From the NCBI RefSeq assembly GCF_009184635.1, contig NZ_WELI01000009.1, positions 124,001 through 188,000 on the forward strand: a stretch of 64,000 nucleotides of DNA, written 5' to 3'. Positions 42,634-51,191 of the stretch are shown piece by piece (position 1 is the first letter of the stretch; every line of letters starts with the position of its first letter). Under the pieces are notes generated by a model. It did not search any database. It was not told where the DNA came from and saw only the letters and a program-made list of their open reading frames with translations. Made by a program: the position numbers and the translations under genes. Source of the stretch: Rudanella paleaurantiibacter. Its GTDB lineage: Bacteria > Bacteroidota > Bacteroidia > Cytophagales > Spirosomataceae.

Positions 42634-43206
42634 ATGACTACCCACCCTCGTTCGACCGACCGTAAAACAGCCGCCAAAACCCTGCGTCAGTTTCGGCAAT
42701 GGCACCGTACCGTTAGCCTCATTGCGGGTATTGTGCTGCTGGTGGTGTCGCTCACCGGTTTGTTGCTGGGCTGGAAAAAGCATTCGGGCGGGCTCATCCT
42801 GGCCAAAACCCAAACCGGCGTATCGGCCGACCTCCGCACCTGGATGCCTATGGATAGCCTCCATCAGATTGCCGTCCGTACCCTGCGTGATTCGATCTCG
42901 GCCGACCTCTCCCCCGCCCTCGACCGCATCGACGCCCGTCCGCAAAAGGGAATCGTCAAGTTTGTCTTTGCCGACCACTACTGGGGTATTCAGCTCGATG
43001 CCAGCACGGGCCGGGTGCTGCTTCTTGAACGACGTACCGCCGACTGGATTGAAAACCTGCACGATGGCAGCCTGTTCGACAAGTGGCTCGGCACCGACAA
43101 CGAGGCCATCAAACTCGTGTTTACCACTCTGGCTGGGCTCGGTTTACTCATTCTGACCCTCAGCGGTTTCTGGCTCTGGTACGGTCCCCGCCGAATGCGG
43201 TCGTGA
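42634..43206 (+). CDS. PepSY-associated membrane protein
   Basis: 190 residues. Starts with a basic segment (KTLRQFRQWHRTVSLIAGIVLLVVSLTGLLLGWKKH) typical of PepSY_TM proteins, a first helix about 28-48, a PepSY-like domain (about 75-150: VRTLRDSISADLSPALDRIDARPQKGIVKFVF, YWGIQLDASTGRVL) and a last helix (about 162-182, GLGLLILTLSGFWLWYG). His residues near the membrane (WHRT, LHDG) could bind haem as in the related iron-reductase group. It is shorter than the two-part siderophore reductases. Role in metal reduction is possible, not shown. Confidence 0.8.
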   Translation: MTTHPRSTDRKTAAKTLRQFRQWHRTVSLIAGIVLLVVSLTGLLLGWKKHSGGLILAKTQTGVSADLRTWMPMDSLHQIAVRTLRDSISADLSPALDRIDARPQKGIVKFVFADHYWGIQLDASTGRVLLLERRTADWIENLHDGSLFDKWLGTDNEAIKLVFTTLAGLGLLILTLSGFWLWYGPRRMRS

Positions 43207-43293
43207 ACAGGCTAAACCAAACCTTTACTAACCGGAGCCGGTTCTTCTACGGGCTTCGCAGGGGTTCACTACACCCAGCCCCGTAAGTTTTTG

Positions 43294-43301
43294 TAATTTT
43301 G
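43294..43301 (+). promoter_or_regulatory. -7 box of the agmatine deiminase gene
   Basis: TAATTTTG fits TAnnTTTG; the ATG at 43326 is 24 nt further, supporting that start over the TTG at 43299. Confidence 0.5.
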
Positions 43302-43325
43302 CCCCCTCAATTTGAAACATCAGCG

Positions 43326-44405
43326 ATGAACATACAGAATCAGGCGCCTTTAACGCCTACTACCACCTCGCCCGCGGCACAGGGCTTTTCGTTTCCGGCC
43401 GAATGGCTACCCCATACCGCCACCTGGCTCACCTGGCCCCATACCGAAGCGTCGTGGACCCGCGAGCGGCAGGAAGCCATGTTTCCGGCCTATCTGGAGT
43501 TTATTGACACCATTGCGCATGGTGAGCAGGTATGCATCAACGCGCACAATGAGCTTGTTATGCAGGCGGCCAAAATGCGGCTCCTCATGGCTGGTGTCGA
43601 CATGGACCGCGTTACCCTGCTCCCTCACCCCTGCAATGACTCCTGGTGCCGCGACCACGGCCCCGCGTTTCTGACCAACCCAGCCTCCGGCGAACGGATG
43701 ATTGTCAACTGGGGCTACAACGCCTGGGGCGGCAAATATCCACCCTACGACCGCGACGACCTGCTGCCCGTGGAGATTGCCCACTATCGGAAGCTACCCC
43801 ACGTAACGCCCGGTATCATTATGGAAGGGGGCTCGGTGGAGTTCAACGGCGCGGGGGCGGTACTCACCAGCCGCGCTTGTCTGCTGAATAAAAACCGGAA
43901 TCCGCACCTCACACAGGCCCAAATTGAGCAGTACCTCTGCGATTACTACGGTGTGCAGCAGGTACTTTGGGTGGAAGATGGTATTGTGGGCGACGATACC
44001 GACGGACACATTGACGATACCGTTCGGTTTGTGAACGAAGACACCGTTCTGGCGGCTATCGAACATAACAAGAGCGACGCCAATTACGCGCCCTTGCAGG
44101 AAATTCATCATGAATTGCGGCAGATGCGCCTGCTCAACGGCAAGCCATTAAACATTGTGGAATTGCCCATGCCCGACCCCGTTGTGAGCGATGGCCTGCG
44201 GCTACCGGCCTCGTACGCCAACTTCTACATTGCCAACGCGGCCGTGATTGTGCCTACGTTCCGGTGTAAACAAGACCAGCAGGCTCTCGATATTATTGGG
44301 CGCTGCTACCCCGACCGGCCTGTGGTTGGTATCGACTCTACCGAGATTGTCTGGGGGCTGGGTAGCTTCCATTGCCTGAGCCAGCAGGAACCGGCAGGCG
44401 TGTAA
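43326..44405 (+). CDS. aguA: Agmatine deiminase
   Basis: 359 residues from the ATG at 43326. Guanidino-group-modifying fold with the catalytic set: NDSWCRDHGP (Asp), EGGSVEFNGAGAVLTS (Glu), GDDTDGHIDD (His, Asp) and the nucleophile Cys in GSFHCLSQQEPAG near the C-terminus. It converts agmatine to N-carbamoylputrescine in polyamine synthesis. The usual next enzyme, the nitrilase-fold AguB, is not adjacent. The nitrilase-like gene at 26015-27028 does not look like AguB (catalytic Lys missing). Confidence 0.93.
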   Translation: MNIQNQAPLTPTTTSPAAQGFSFPAEWLPHTATWLTWPHTEASWTRERQEAMFPAYLEFIDTIAHGEQVCINAHNELVMQAAKMRLLMAGVDMDRVTLLPHPCNDSWCRDHGPAFLTNPASGERMIVNWGYNAWGGKYPPYDRDDLLPVEIAHYRKLPHVTPGIIMEGGSVEFNGAGAVLTSRACLLNKNRNPHLTQAQIEQYLCDYYGVQQVLWVEDGIVGDDTDGHIDDTVRFVNEDTVLAAIEHNKSDANYAPLQEIHHELRQMRLLNGKPLNIVELPMPDPVVSDGLRLPASYANFYIANAAVIVPTFRCKQDQQALDIIGRCYPDRPVVGIDSTEIVWGLGSFHCLSQQEPAGV

Positions 44406-44420
44406 GTTTTTAGTTTTGAG

Positions 44421-44449
44421 TTTATGGCGGCCGGCGCTCCGGTTTTTGG
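44421..44449 (+). repeat. 29-nt dispersed repeat, copy 2
   Basis: Exact inverse of 42325-42353; sits between aguA and the aminoglycoside-kinase-like gene. Confidence 0.75.
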
Positions 44450-44476
44450 TGCACGAATCCGAACGAAGAACGACGT

Positions 44477-45259
44477 ATGTTTTCAGACACACTTCCTGAC
44501 GAACTAAAGCGTTTGGTTCAAAACCATAACTGGACAGCGGCCACCGAAGGGAAATCGTCGGCACAAACGTTCCGGCTCGATGGGCCGGAACGTTTGTTTC
44601 TCAAAATCGACAACCCCGAACCAGCCGGAGGCCTCCAACGCGAAGCCGAAGCGCTACGGTGGCTCCGGCAATACCTACCCGCTCCTGAGGTACTTTACTT
44701 CGACCGGGTTGGTAGTCGGGATTTTCTGCTCATGCGGGCGGTTCCGGGTCAACCGGCATCGGCCGAGTGCTGGCAACAACACCCTACCCGACTGGCCGAA
44801 ACGCTGGGGCACACCCTGCGAACCCTGCACGCGATTGACCCGGCGAGTTGCCCGTTCGACGCGTCAACCGAAACCAGACTACGCGATGTGGCCATTCGGG
44901 TAGAGCACGGGCTGGTTGATGTGGAGGATTTCGACGACGAAAACATGGGTCTGAGCCCGCAGGAAATTTTACACCAATTGCACACCCAGAAGCCATTTGC
45001 CCAGGACGACCGGGTGGTGACGCACGGCGATTTTTGTCCCGATAACCTCCTGCTCGCCAACTGGACCCTAAGCGGGTTTATCGACCTGGGTCGGCTGGGC
45101 GTAGGCGACCGCTACGCTGACCTGGCCCTGTGCGAGCGTAGCCTCCGGCACCTATTTGACACCGACCGGTACAGTGGCCACTTTTTTAGGGCGTACGGGC
45201 TCGATACCGTCGACCTTGACAAGCTACGCTATTTTCGACTGCTCGACGAGCTGAACTAA
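44477..45259 (+). CDS. APH(3')-like aminoglycoside phosphotransferase
   Basis: 260 residues, close to the 264 typical of APH(3'). K43 in LFLKIDN (ATP binding), catalytic loop VTHGDFCPDNLLL (H183, D185, N190), metal-binding D203 in FIDLGRLGVGDRYADLAL, and the C-terminal LRYFRLLDELN matching the family's LLDEF end. Enzymes of this group inactivate kanamycin and neomycin. In an environmental chromosome it may be an intrinsic resistance gene or act on another substrate. No mobile element is adjacent, and base use looks like its neighbours. Confidence 0.88.
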   Translation: MFSDTLPDELKRLVQNHNWTAATEGKSSAQTFRLDGPERLFLKIDNPEPAGGLQREAEALRWLRQYLPAPEVLYFDRVGSRDFLLMRAVPGQPASAECWQQHPTRLAETLGHTLRTLHAIDPASCPFDASTETRLRDVAIRVEHGLVDVEDFDDENMGLSPQEILHQLHTQKPFAQDDRVVTHGDFCPDNLLLANWTLSGFIDLGRLGVGDRYADLALCERSLRHLFDTDRYSGHFFRAYGLDTVDLDKLRYFRLLDELN

Positions 45260-45278
45260 GAAACTGTTTACATTACAC

Positions 45279-45965
45279 ATGCCAACCAAGTTTGCCGTTT
45301 TTGTCGTTCTGCTGCTGGGGCAGGTGGCCTGCGCTCCCAAAACCGTGCTAACCGCCGAAATGCAGCCCCGCACCATCAAAGCCCTGAATCTGGAAGAAAC
45401 CCTGAGCCAACGCGACGAGGTGATGCTGGCCTATGCCCTCACGGCCTACGATGCCAACAACCGGGCAGTGAGCGTTGTGAATGGGGGCTGGGGGGTATCG
45501 TCGGTACGCAAAAATGAAGAAATCGCCCTGGCCCAAAAGGCACAACCGTTGCAACTTAACGTGCCGAAAAATGGCCGGGTGGTTGCCTCGGTGGTACTCA
45601 TTGAGGTAGATGACGCGGGGCAGGCCCAAACCATGCTGAACCAGATTCGGCAGATTCACAACGTGGTGAGTGTACCGGCGGGTCTGCTTCTGACCGCTAC
45701 CGAAGTGCTTACCCCGCTCAAATACATCACCATCGGGCTTACCGCAGCCGGACTGGGCGTTAAACTCGTTGATCAATTCAACGACGACGACCTGCTGGGC
45801 CAAAGCAGTGCCGAGTTAAACGAGAAAGACCTGGTTTCTGGCACCACCACGAGCCGTACCATCTCGGCCAACCTCACAGGCACCAACCTTCGCGACACCT
45901 ATGCGTACCAGCTCCAGTACGACGTTCGGCTAAAAAGGGTAAAAATGACGGTGGCCCGTCGCTAA
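45279..45965 (+). CDS. Lipoprotein of unknown function
   Basis: 228 residues. Signal peptide with lipobox (LGQVAC, Cys18). The mature part has a beta-rich segment (VMLAYALTAYDANNRAVSVVNGGWGVSSVRKNE), a hydrophobic Leu/Gly/Ala segment (about 145-165, LKYITIGLTAAGLGVKLV) and an end with DTYAYQLQYDVRLKRVKM. I do not recognise the family. It starts 20 nt after the aminoglycoside-kinase-like gene, so the two are probably co-transcribed. Confidence 0.65.
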   Translation: MPTKFAVFVVLLLGQVACAPKTVLTAEMQPRTIKALNLEETLSQRDEVMLAYALTAYDANNRAVSVVNGGWGVSSVRKNEEIALAQKAQPLQLNVPKNGRVVASVVLIEVDDAGQAQTMLNQIRQIHNVVSVPAGLLLTATEVLTPLKYITIGLTAAGLGVKLVDQFNDDDLLGQSSAELNEKDLVSGTTTSRTISANLTGTNLRDTYAYQLQYDVRLKRVKMTVARR

Positions 45966-46144
45966 AATGGCGGTATCTTCGTTGTTTATTCAGGAGAGCC
46001 GGGATTTGGCCCTTTATAGTCACGCCGAACGACTCGACGTAGTTTATCGTTTTTAGTTTTTGGTTAATCGTCAGCGACGAGCCGGTTCTTCGGCATTATG
46101 CCCGTAGCCACCTCGTCGACAGACGAAAAGCTGAACTCCACTTA

Positions 46145-48454
46145 ATGGTCTTTACTTTGTTTTCATCCCATACGCGCCTGCTCGCAGCAACGGTTTTACT
46201 GACAGCAGGCTTTTCCGGCTGTAAAACCGCCACTACCCCCATTCAACAGGCCGCACCCGCTCAACCAGTTATTCTGAGCATCGGCGACCGTACCTTCTCG
46301 ACCGACGATTTCTTCCAGGCGTTCACCAAAAATCAGATTTCCGGCGACTCAGCCGGGCGCATCGATATTAAGGAGTATTTTGAGCTGTACACCAACATGA
46401 AGCTGAAAGTACTCGCGGCCGAAGCAGGCGGGCAAGATACAACCGAGGCTTTCCGTGAAGAAATGGCCACGTACCGCAAGCAATTGGCTCAGAACTACCT
46501 GACCGATAAGGAAGCCGTGGAAACGCTTGCCAACGAGGCTTACCAACGGATGCAGCAGGAGGTCGATGCGTCGCATATTCTGATTCCGGTAGCCGAAGAC
46601 GCATCGCCAGCCGACACACTCCGGGCTTATGAAGAAGTTCAGGCCATTCGGAAGCGGGCCCTTGCGGGTGAAGAGTTTGGTCAGTTGGCCCGGCAGTTTT
46701 CCAAGGATGCCCAAACCGCCCAGAACGGCGGAAATCTGGGTTACTTCACGGCCTTTGCTACCGTGTACCCACTCGAAACGGCAGCCTATACTACCCCTAT
46801 TGGAAGCATTTCGGCTCCTGTACGCACCCGTTTTGGCTACCACCTGATTCGGGTCAACAACCGCCGGGCCAGCCGCGGCAAAGTGCAGGTAGCGCATATT
46901 CTGCTTCGAATCAGCCCTTCGGCCGACCCCGCCGGTCAGCAACTGGTCAAAACCCGCATCGATGCTCTGTACGACCGGCTCCAGAAAGGCGAATCGTTTG
47001 AGATGCTCGCCCGCGACAACTCCGACGATGCCACTTCCCGCAACAACGGGGGCATTTTACCCCCCTTTGAAACGGGCCGCAACGTACCCGCCTTTGAAGA
47101 AGCTGCCTTTGCGCTCACTACACCCGGCAGCTACTCCAAACCCGTGCTGACCAACTACGGCTGGCATATTCTGAAACTGATTGGCCGCAAACTACTTGAG
47201 TCGTATCTCGAACTCGCGCCCGCTCTGCGCCAAAAAGTAGTGACCGATACCCGCGCCGACGTGCTTCGGCATGCCCTCGAACAGCGGCTCCGGCGCGAAT
47301 ACACCGTAACCGAAGACAAAACTACCCTGACGGCCCTCACGGCCAAAGCCGATAGCAGCCTGCTACGTGGGCAGTGGAAAGCCGTTTCGCTCACCGATGC
47401 GGCCCTGCTCAACAAGCCCCTGTTCAGCATCAACAACACGCCGTATCAGGTTGCGCCCTTCGTGCAGTACGTACAGCAAAAGCAGTCGCCCCGACAGGCA
47501 GGCTCTGACCCAGCCGTAGTGATGCAACGCCTGTACAATCGGTATCTGGTCGATCAGCTGATTCGGACAGAAGAAGAAAACCTTGACCGTAAATCACCGG
47601 AATTCAGAGCGTTGCTGACCGAAATCCGCGATGGCGTATTGCTCTCGGCTATGATGGAAACCAACGTCTGGGAGCGGTCGATGGCCGATTCGACGGGGCA
47701 ACGGCAGCATTACGAAGCGAACAAGAACCGGTACAAAATGCCCGAGCGCGTGGTAGCCACCCTGATTGAAGCCAGCAGCGACGAGCAACTGAAGCAGGTA
47801 AACACTATGCTGACGGCCAGCCCTTACCAGTTGCGCCGGTCGTCGCCCGCAGTCACATTCGGGCTTAACGAAACCGCTGTACCCGCTACCGGGCGCGACG
47901 CTCTGTATCAGTTACTGGTTACGATGGTGCGTAATGGCGATTACCTGGTTGAAGTATCGGGAGCGCAGGAAGCTGGCGAACGCGACACCGTTTCGGCGGC
48001 CCGGATTCGGTCTGTGGTGAGTTACCTGAACCGCAACGGTATTCCGCTCACCCGGATCATGGAAAAAGACAACAAGGCGTTTGGCAACCCGGCCAACCCG
48101 CGTCAGGTGACGTTCCAGTTTTTCTCGACCAATAAACTCGACGTGGCCAAGGCCATCAATGCCTCGAAACCGAACTCAGTCACCATCACAGAGGGTATTT
48201 TCGCGCGGGGCACCTATGCGATGCTCGACGCCCTGCCCTGGAAACCGGGCACCGTGACTACCCCCGACGGGAACCGACTGGTGCAAATAACCATCAGCCG
48301 GGTTGAACCGGCCCGACTCAAAACCTTCGCCGAAGCGCGCGGTACGGTTATCAACGAATACCAGGCTATCCTCGAAAAACAGTGGCTGGCTTCGCTCCGG
48401 CAACGGTATCCGGTCAAAATAAACGAAGATGAGATGCGGAAGCTAGCGAAATAA
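46145..48454 (+). CDS. Lipoprotein peptidyl-prolyl isomerase with two parvulin domains
   Basis: 769 residues. Lipobox (TAGFSGC, about residue 28). N-terminal chaperone-like helices, then two parvulin domains in tandem (about 138-235: VDASHILIPV, GGNLGYFTAF, FGYHLIRVNN; and about 243-345: VQVAHILLRI, NNGGILPPFETG, YGWHILKLIG). A long C-terminal region of about 420 residues, helical with a basic end, has no name I know. It should help fold outer-membrane proteins in the periplasm. It is followed by a hairpin and then by a second foldase gene. Confidence 0.88.
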   Translation: MVFTLFSSHTRLLAATVLLTAGFSGCKTATTPIQQAAPAQPVILSIGDRTFSTDDFFQAFTKNQISGDSAGRIDIKEYFELYTNMKLKVLAAEAGGQDTTEAFREEMATYRKQLAQNYLTDKEAVETLANEAYQRMQQEVDASHILIPVAEDASPADTLRAYEEVQAIRKRALAGEEFGQLARQFSKDAQTAQNGGNLGYFTAFATVYPLETAAYTTPIGSISAPVRTRFGYHLIRVNNRRASRGKVQVAHILLRISPSADPAGQQLVKTRIDALYDRLQKGESFEMLARDNSDDATSRNNGGILPPFETGRNVPAFEEAAFALTTPGSYSKPVLTNYGWHILKLIGRKLLESYLELAPALRQKVVTDTRADVLRHALEQRLRREYTVTEDKTTLTALTAKADSSLLRGQWKAVSLTDAALLNKPLFSINNTPYQVAPFVQYVQQKQSPRQAGSDPAVVMQRLYNRYLVDQLIRTEEENLDRKSPEFRALLTEIRDGVLLSAMMETNVWERSMADSTGQRQHYEANKNRYKMPERVVATLIEASSDEQLKQVNTMLTASPYQLRRSSPAVTFGLNETAVPATGRDALYQLLVTMVRNGDYLVEVSGAQEAGERDTVSAARIRSVVSYLNRNGIPLTRIMEKDNKAFGNPANPRQVTFQFFSTNKLDVAKAINASKPNSVTITEGIFARGTYAMLDALPWKPGTVTTPDGNRLVQITISRVEPARLKTFAEARGTVINEYQAILEKQWLASLRQRYPVKINEDEMRKLAK

Positions 48455-48471
48455 AAAAGAGTGAATGAGCC

Positions 48472-48513
48472 AAAGAGTGAATGAGCGAACGCGACACCAC
48501 TCATTCACTCTTT
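48472..48513 (+). terminator. Self-similar hairpin spacer d, terminator-like
   Basis: AAAGAGTGAATGAG (48472-48485) pairs with CTCATTCACTCTTT (48500-48513), 14 bp, loop 14. Built from the same GAGTGAAT unit as spacers a and b. Confidence 0.75.
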
Positions 48514-48567
48514 AGCTCTTAACAATATTTAAGTCAGCTGCTGAGTTAAAAACCAGCCTGATACCGT

Positions 48568-48601
48568 TATTTTTGTAGCAGGGCCACTCGGCCCCTTTTT
48601 T
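48568..48601 (+). promoter_or_regulatory. Promoter box and hairpin before the second foldase gene
   Basis: TATTTTTG (48568-48575) is a -7 box. A GGGCC-ACTC-GGCCC hairpin (48581-48594) followed by six T starts about where the transcript would begin, so it could be an attenuator-like element or the end of upstream readthrough. Confidence 0.4.
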
Positions 48602-48607
48602 GATAGT

Positions 48608-49981
48608 ATGCGAAAACTACCTGTTCAAACGCTTTTGGTGGCCCTGGGTCTCCTGTTTTCCGGAGTTGCCTTCGGCCAGGGTCAGGGCGTTAGCCTGAAT
48701 AAAGTCATTGCCCGGATCGACAACTACTACGTGCTTAAGTCCGACGTAGAAGAAACCAAACAGTCGTACGTAGGTCAGAACCAACCTGCCCCGCCCACCT
48801 GCCAGATTCTCGAAAGCCTTGTCATCAACAAAATGATGCTGGCCAAAGCCGAGATCGACTCTGTAGTGGTTGATGATAAGGCGGTCGATAATCAGCTCGA
48901 CAGCCGGATGTCGTACATGATTCAGCAATTTGGTTCGGAGAAAAACATTGTGGAGGCTTACGGAAAAAGCCTTGAGCTACTCAAAAGTGAGCTTCGCCAG
49001 CAAGTAAAAGAGCAACTGCTGGTGCAGAAAATGCAGCAAAAAATCACCGACGACGTGAAGGTGACTCCGCGCGAAGTGAAGAAATTCTTCGAAAGCATTC
49101 CCAAAGATAGCCTTCCGTACATGCCCGCCGAAGTTGAAATTGGGCAAATCGTGCGGTTCGCCAAAGCCACCCGGGAACAGAAAGATGTACTGCGTCAGCG
49201 CCTGTTAGACATCAAGAAACGCGTGCAGGCCGGTGAAGATTTTGCGGCTCTGGCGAAAGAGTTTTCGGAAGACGTAGGCTCGGCCGAGAAAGGCGGAGAC
49301 CTGGGTTTTGCCAAACGCGGCATGATGGTGGCCCCATTTGAAGGAGCCGCCCTGAAACTGAAACCCAACGAACTATCGGACATTGTGGAGTCAGAGTTCG
49401 GTTTTCACCTCATTCAGCTAATCGAGACTCGCGGGGCCGAGTACCACGCCCGCCATATTCTGCTCCGCCCCGATTACAACCGTCTGGATGTAAACGAGCC
49501 GACCCGGTTTCTGGATAGTCTGCGGACCCTGATTGTGGCCGATACGCTCAAATTCGCGAAGGCTGCCAAAGATTTCTCAGAAGACAAAGGTACAGCCGAT
49601 GCGGGCGGTCTCCTGCGCGACCCCCAATCGGGTAGCTCGCGGCTTTCAATGGACGGCACCATGGAATACGCTTTGTATTCGATGCTCGACACTATGCAGG
49701 TCGGTTCCGTGTCGAAGCCCCTGCCTTACCGGACAGAAGATGGCAAAAGCGCTATGCGGATCTTGTACTTCAAGACCAAAAACCCACCGCATACGGCTAA
49801 TTACACGCTCGATTTTGAGAAACTACAGAACATTGTGACGGCCAATAAAAAGAACCGCGCCATTGATGAGTGGTTCCGAAAATCGGTCAGTGAGGTCTTT
49901 ATCACTGTCGATCCGGAATTTAACGAATGTCGGGTTTTTGGTACCTCCCAAAACAGTGCGTCGGCCACAGGAGGAAATTAA
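48608..49981 (+). CDS. SurA-like periplasmic peptidyl-prolyl isomerase
   Basis: 457 residues with a signal peptide (about 1-24, ending AFGQ). SurA N-terminal domain (about 30-170: VIARIDNYYVLKSDVEETKQSYV, CQILESLVINKMMLAKAEID). First parvulin domain about 178-275 (GGDLGFAKRGMM, FGFHLIQLIETR), second less regular one (about 280-385: YHARHILLRP, AGGLLRDP). SurA folds outer-membrane beta-barrels. Together with the preceding two-parvulin lipoprotein it makes a foldase pair. A hairpin spacer and moxR follow. Confidence 0.92.
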   Translation: MRKLPVQTLLVALGLLFSGVAFGQGQGVSLNKVIARIDNYYVLKSDVEETKQSYVGQNQPAPPTCQILESLVINKMMLAKAEIDSVVVDDKAVDNQLDSRMSYMIQQFGSEKNIVEAYGKSLELLKSELRQQVKEQLLVQKMQQKITDDVKVTPREVKKFFESIPKDSLPYMPAEVEIGQIVRFAKATREQKDVLRQRLLDIKKRVQAGEDFAALAKEFSEDVGSAEKGGDLGFAKRGMMVAPFEGAALKLKPNELSDIVESEFGFHLIQLIETRGAEYHARHILLRPDYNRLDVNEPTRFLDSLRTLIVADTLKFAKAAKDFSEDKGTADAGGLLRDPQSGSSRLSMDGTMEYALYSMLDTMQVGSVSKPLPYRTEDGKSAMRILYFKTKNPPHTANYTLDFEKLQNIVTANKKNRAIDEWFRKSVSEVFITVDPEFNECRVFGTSQNSASATGGN

Positions 49982-49998
49982 CGTAAAATCGAGTTGAC

Positions 49999-50082
49999 AG
50001 TTTACAGTTTTCGGTTTTCAGTTGTTTCTTAGCAGAAGCAAGGCGAAAAACCTTACGAACTGTAAACTGCAAACTGTAAACT
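49999..50082 (+). repeat. Self-similar hairpin spacer e
   Basis: AGTTTACAGTTT (49999-50010) pairs with AAACTGTAAACT (50071-50082); the arms repeat CAGTTTACAGTTT-like units. It sits between two co-directional genes. Confidence 0.7.
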
Positions 50083-50090
50083 ATTCAACC

Positions 50091-51053
50091 GTGCCCTATA
50101 CATCTGATGTCGCGGCTGCCGAAGCCCTCAATGATTCCTACAAAAAACTCAAAGCCGAAATCTCTAAAGTGGTCATTGGGCAGGACGATACCGTTCGGCT
50201 GCTGTTGACCGCCATCTTCTGTCAGGGGCACTGTCTGCTGGTGGGGGTTCCGGGCCTGGCCAAAACCCTGCTGATTCAAACCATTGCCAGCGCGCTGGAC
50301 CTTGATTTTAACCGGATTCAGTTTACACCCGACCTCATGCCGTCTGACATCCTGGGCTCCGAAACCCTCGATCAGGAGCGCAACTTCAAGTTTATCAAAG
50401 GACCGGTGTTCGCCAACATTATTCTGGCCGACGAAATCAACCGGACTCCGCCCAAAACCCAGTCGGCCCTGCTCGAAGCCATGCAGGAATACGCCGTCAC
50501 GATTGCGGGGCAGAAGTACAACCTGAGTCGGCCATTTTTCGTACTGGCTACGCAAAACCCCATTGAGCAGGAAGGTACCTACCCCCTGCCCGAAGCCCAG
50601 CTCGACCGGTTTATGTTCAATATCTGGCTCGACTACCCCTCGTACCAGTCGGAGCTTGATATTGTAAAAAACACCACCACCGACACCCGGCCGGTGGTTC
50701 AGAAAGTCATTTCGGGCGAACAGATCACCGAATTCCAGCATCTGGTACGCCGGGTTCCCGTGGTCGACAATGTGATTGAGTACGCCGTAAAGCTGGTCCA
50801 CAAAACCCGACCGAATACTGAGTTAGCCTCACCCGACGCCAATAACTACCTCGAGTGGGGTGCAGGTCCGCGGGCATCGCAGGCTCTTATTCTGGCGGCC
50901 AAGTGCAATGCCCTGCTTAACGGCAAATACTCGCCTGATATTGAAGACGTACGGGCGGTAGCTCTCCCGATTCTACGGCACCGGGTTGTTCGGAACTTCA
51001 AAGCCGAAGCCGAAAATATCTCCGTTGATGAGCTTGTAAAGCGCCTTTTATAA
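50091..51053 (+). CDS. MoxR-family AAA+ ATPase
   Basis: 320 residues from the GTG at 50091. Earlier in-frame codons translate the hairpin spacer e and are rejected, although no SD confirms the GTG. Walker A GVPGLAKT (about 48-55), Walker B IILADEINRTPPKTQSALLEAMQEY, sensor QNPIEQEGTYPLPEAQLDRF. The family acts as a chaperone for metal insertion or protein assembly. The usual partner DUF58 gene does not follow; a terminator does. Confidence 0.92.
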   Translation: MPYTSDVAAAEALNDSYKKLKAEISKVVIGQDDTVRLLLTAIFCQGHCLLVGVPGLAKTLLIQTIASALDLDFNRIQFTPDLMPSDILGSETLDQERNFKFIKGPVFANIILADEINRTPPKTQSALLEAMQEYAVTIAGQKYNLSRPFFVLATQNPIEQEGTYPLPEAQLDRFMFNIWLDYPSYQSELDIVKNTTTDTRPVVQKVISGEQITEFQHLVRRVPVVDNVIEYAVKLVHKTRPNTELASPDANNYLEWGAGPRASQALILAAKCNALLNGKYSPDIEDVRAVALPILRHRVVRNFKAEAENISVDELVKRLL

Positions 51054-51086
51054 GGTTATTCGGACTTCTTATCCTGTGACAAAACA

Positions 51087-51127
51087 AAACGGGCCTCGTC
51101 AGTAGTTGATGCTGACGAGGCCCGTTT
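51087..51127 (+). terminator. Terminator of moxR
   Basis: AAACGGGCCTCGTCAG (51087-51102) pairs with CTGACGAGGCCCGTTT (51112-51127), 16 bp, 9-nt loop. Confidence 0.9.
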
Positions 51128-51191
51128 ATACGTTTGCTACGGGCCACTTGCATTCGGGTCGTAGGTTTACCATCATTCAATTTTGTTTATT

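Noticed and set aside
43299-43325. TTG start for agmatine deiminase
   Set aside because: It overlaps the -7 box, so it would not be within the transcript.
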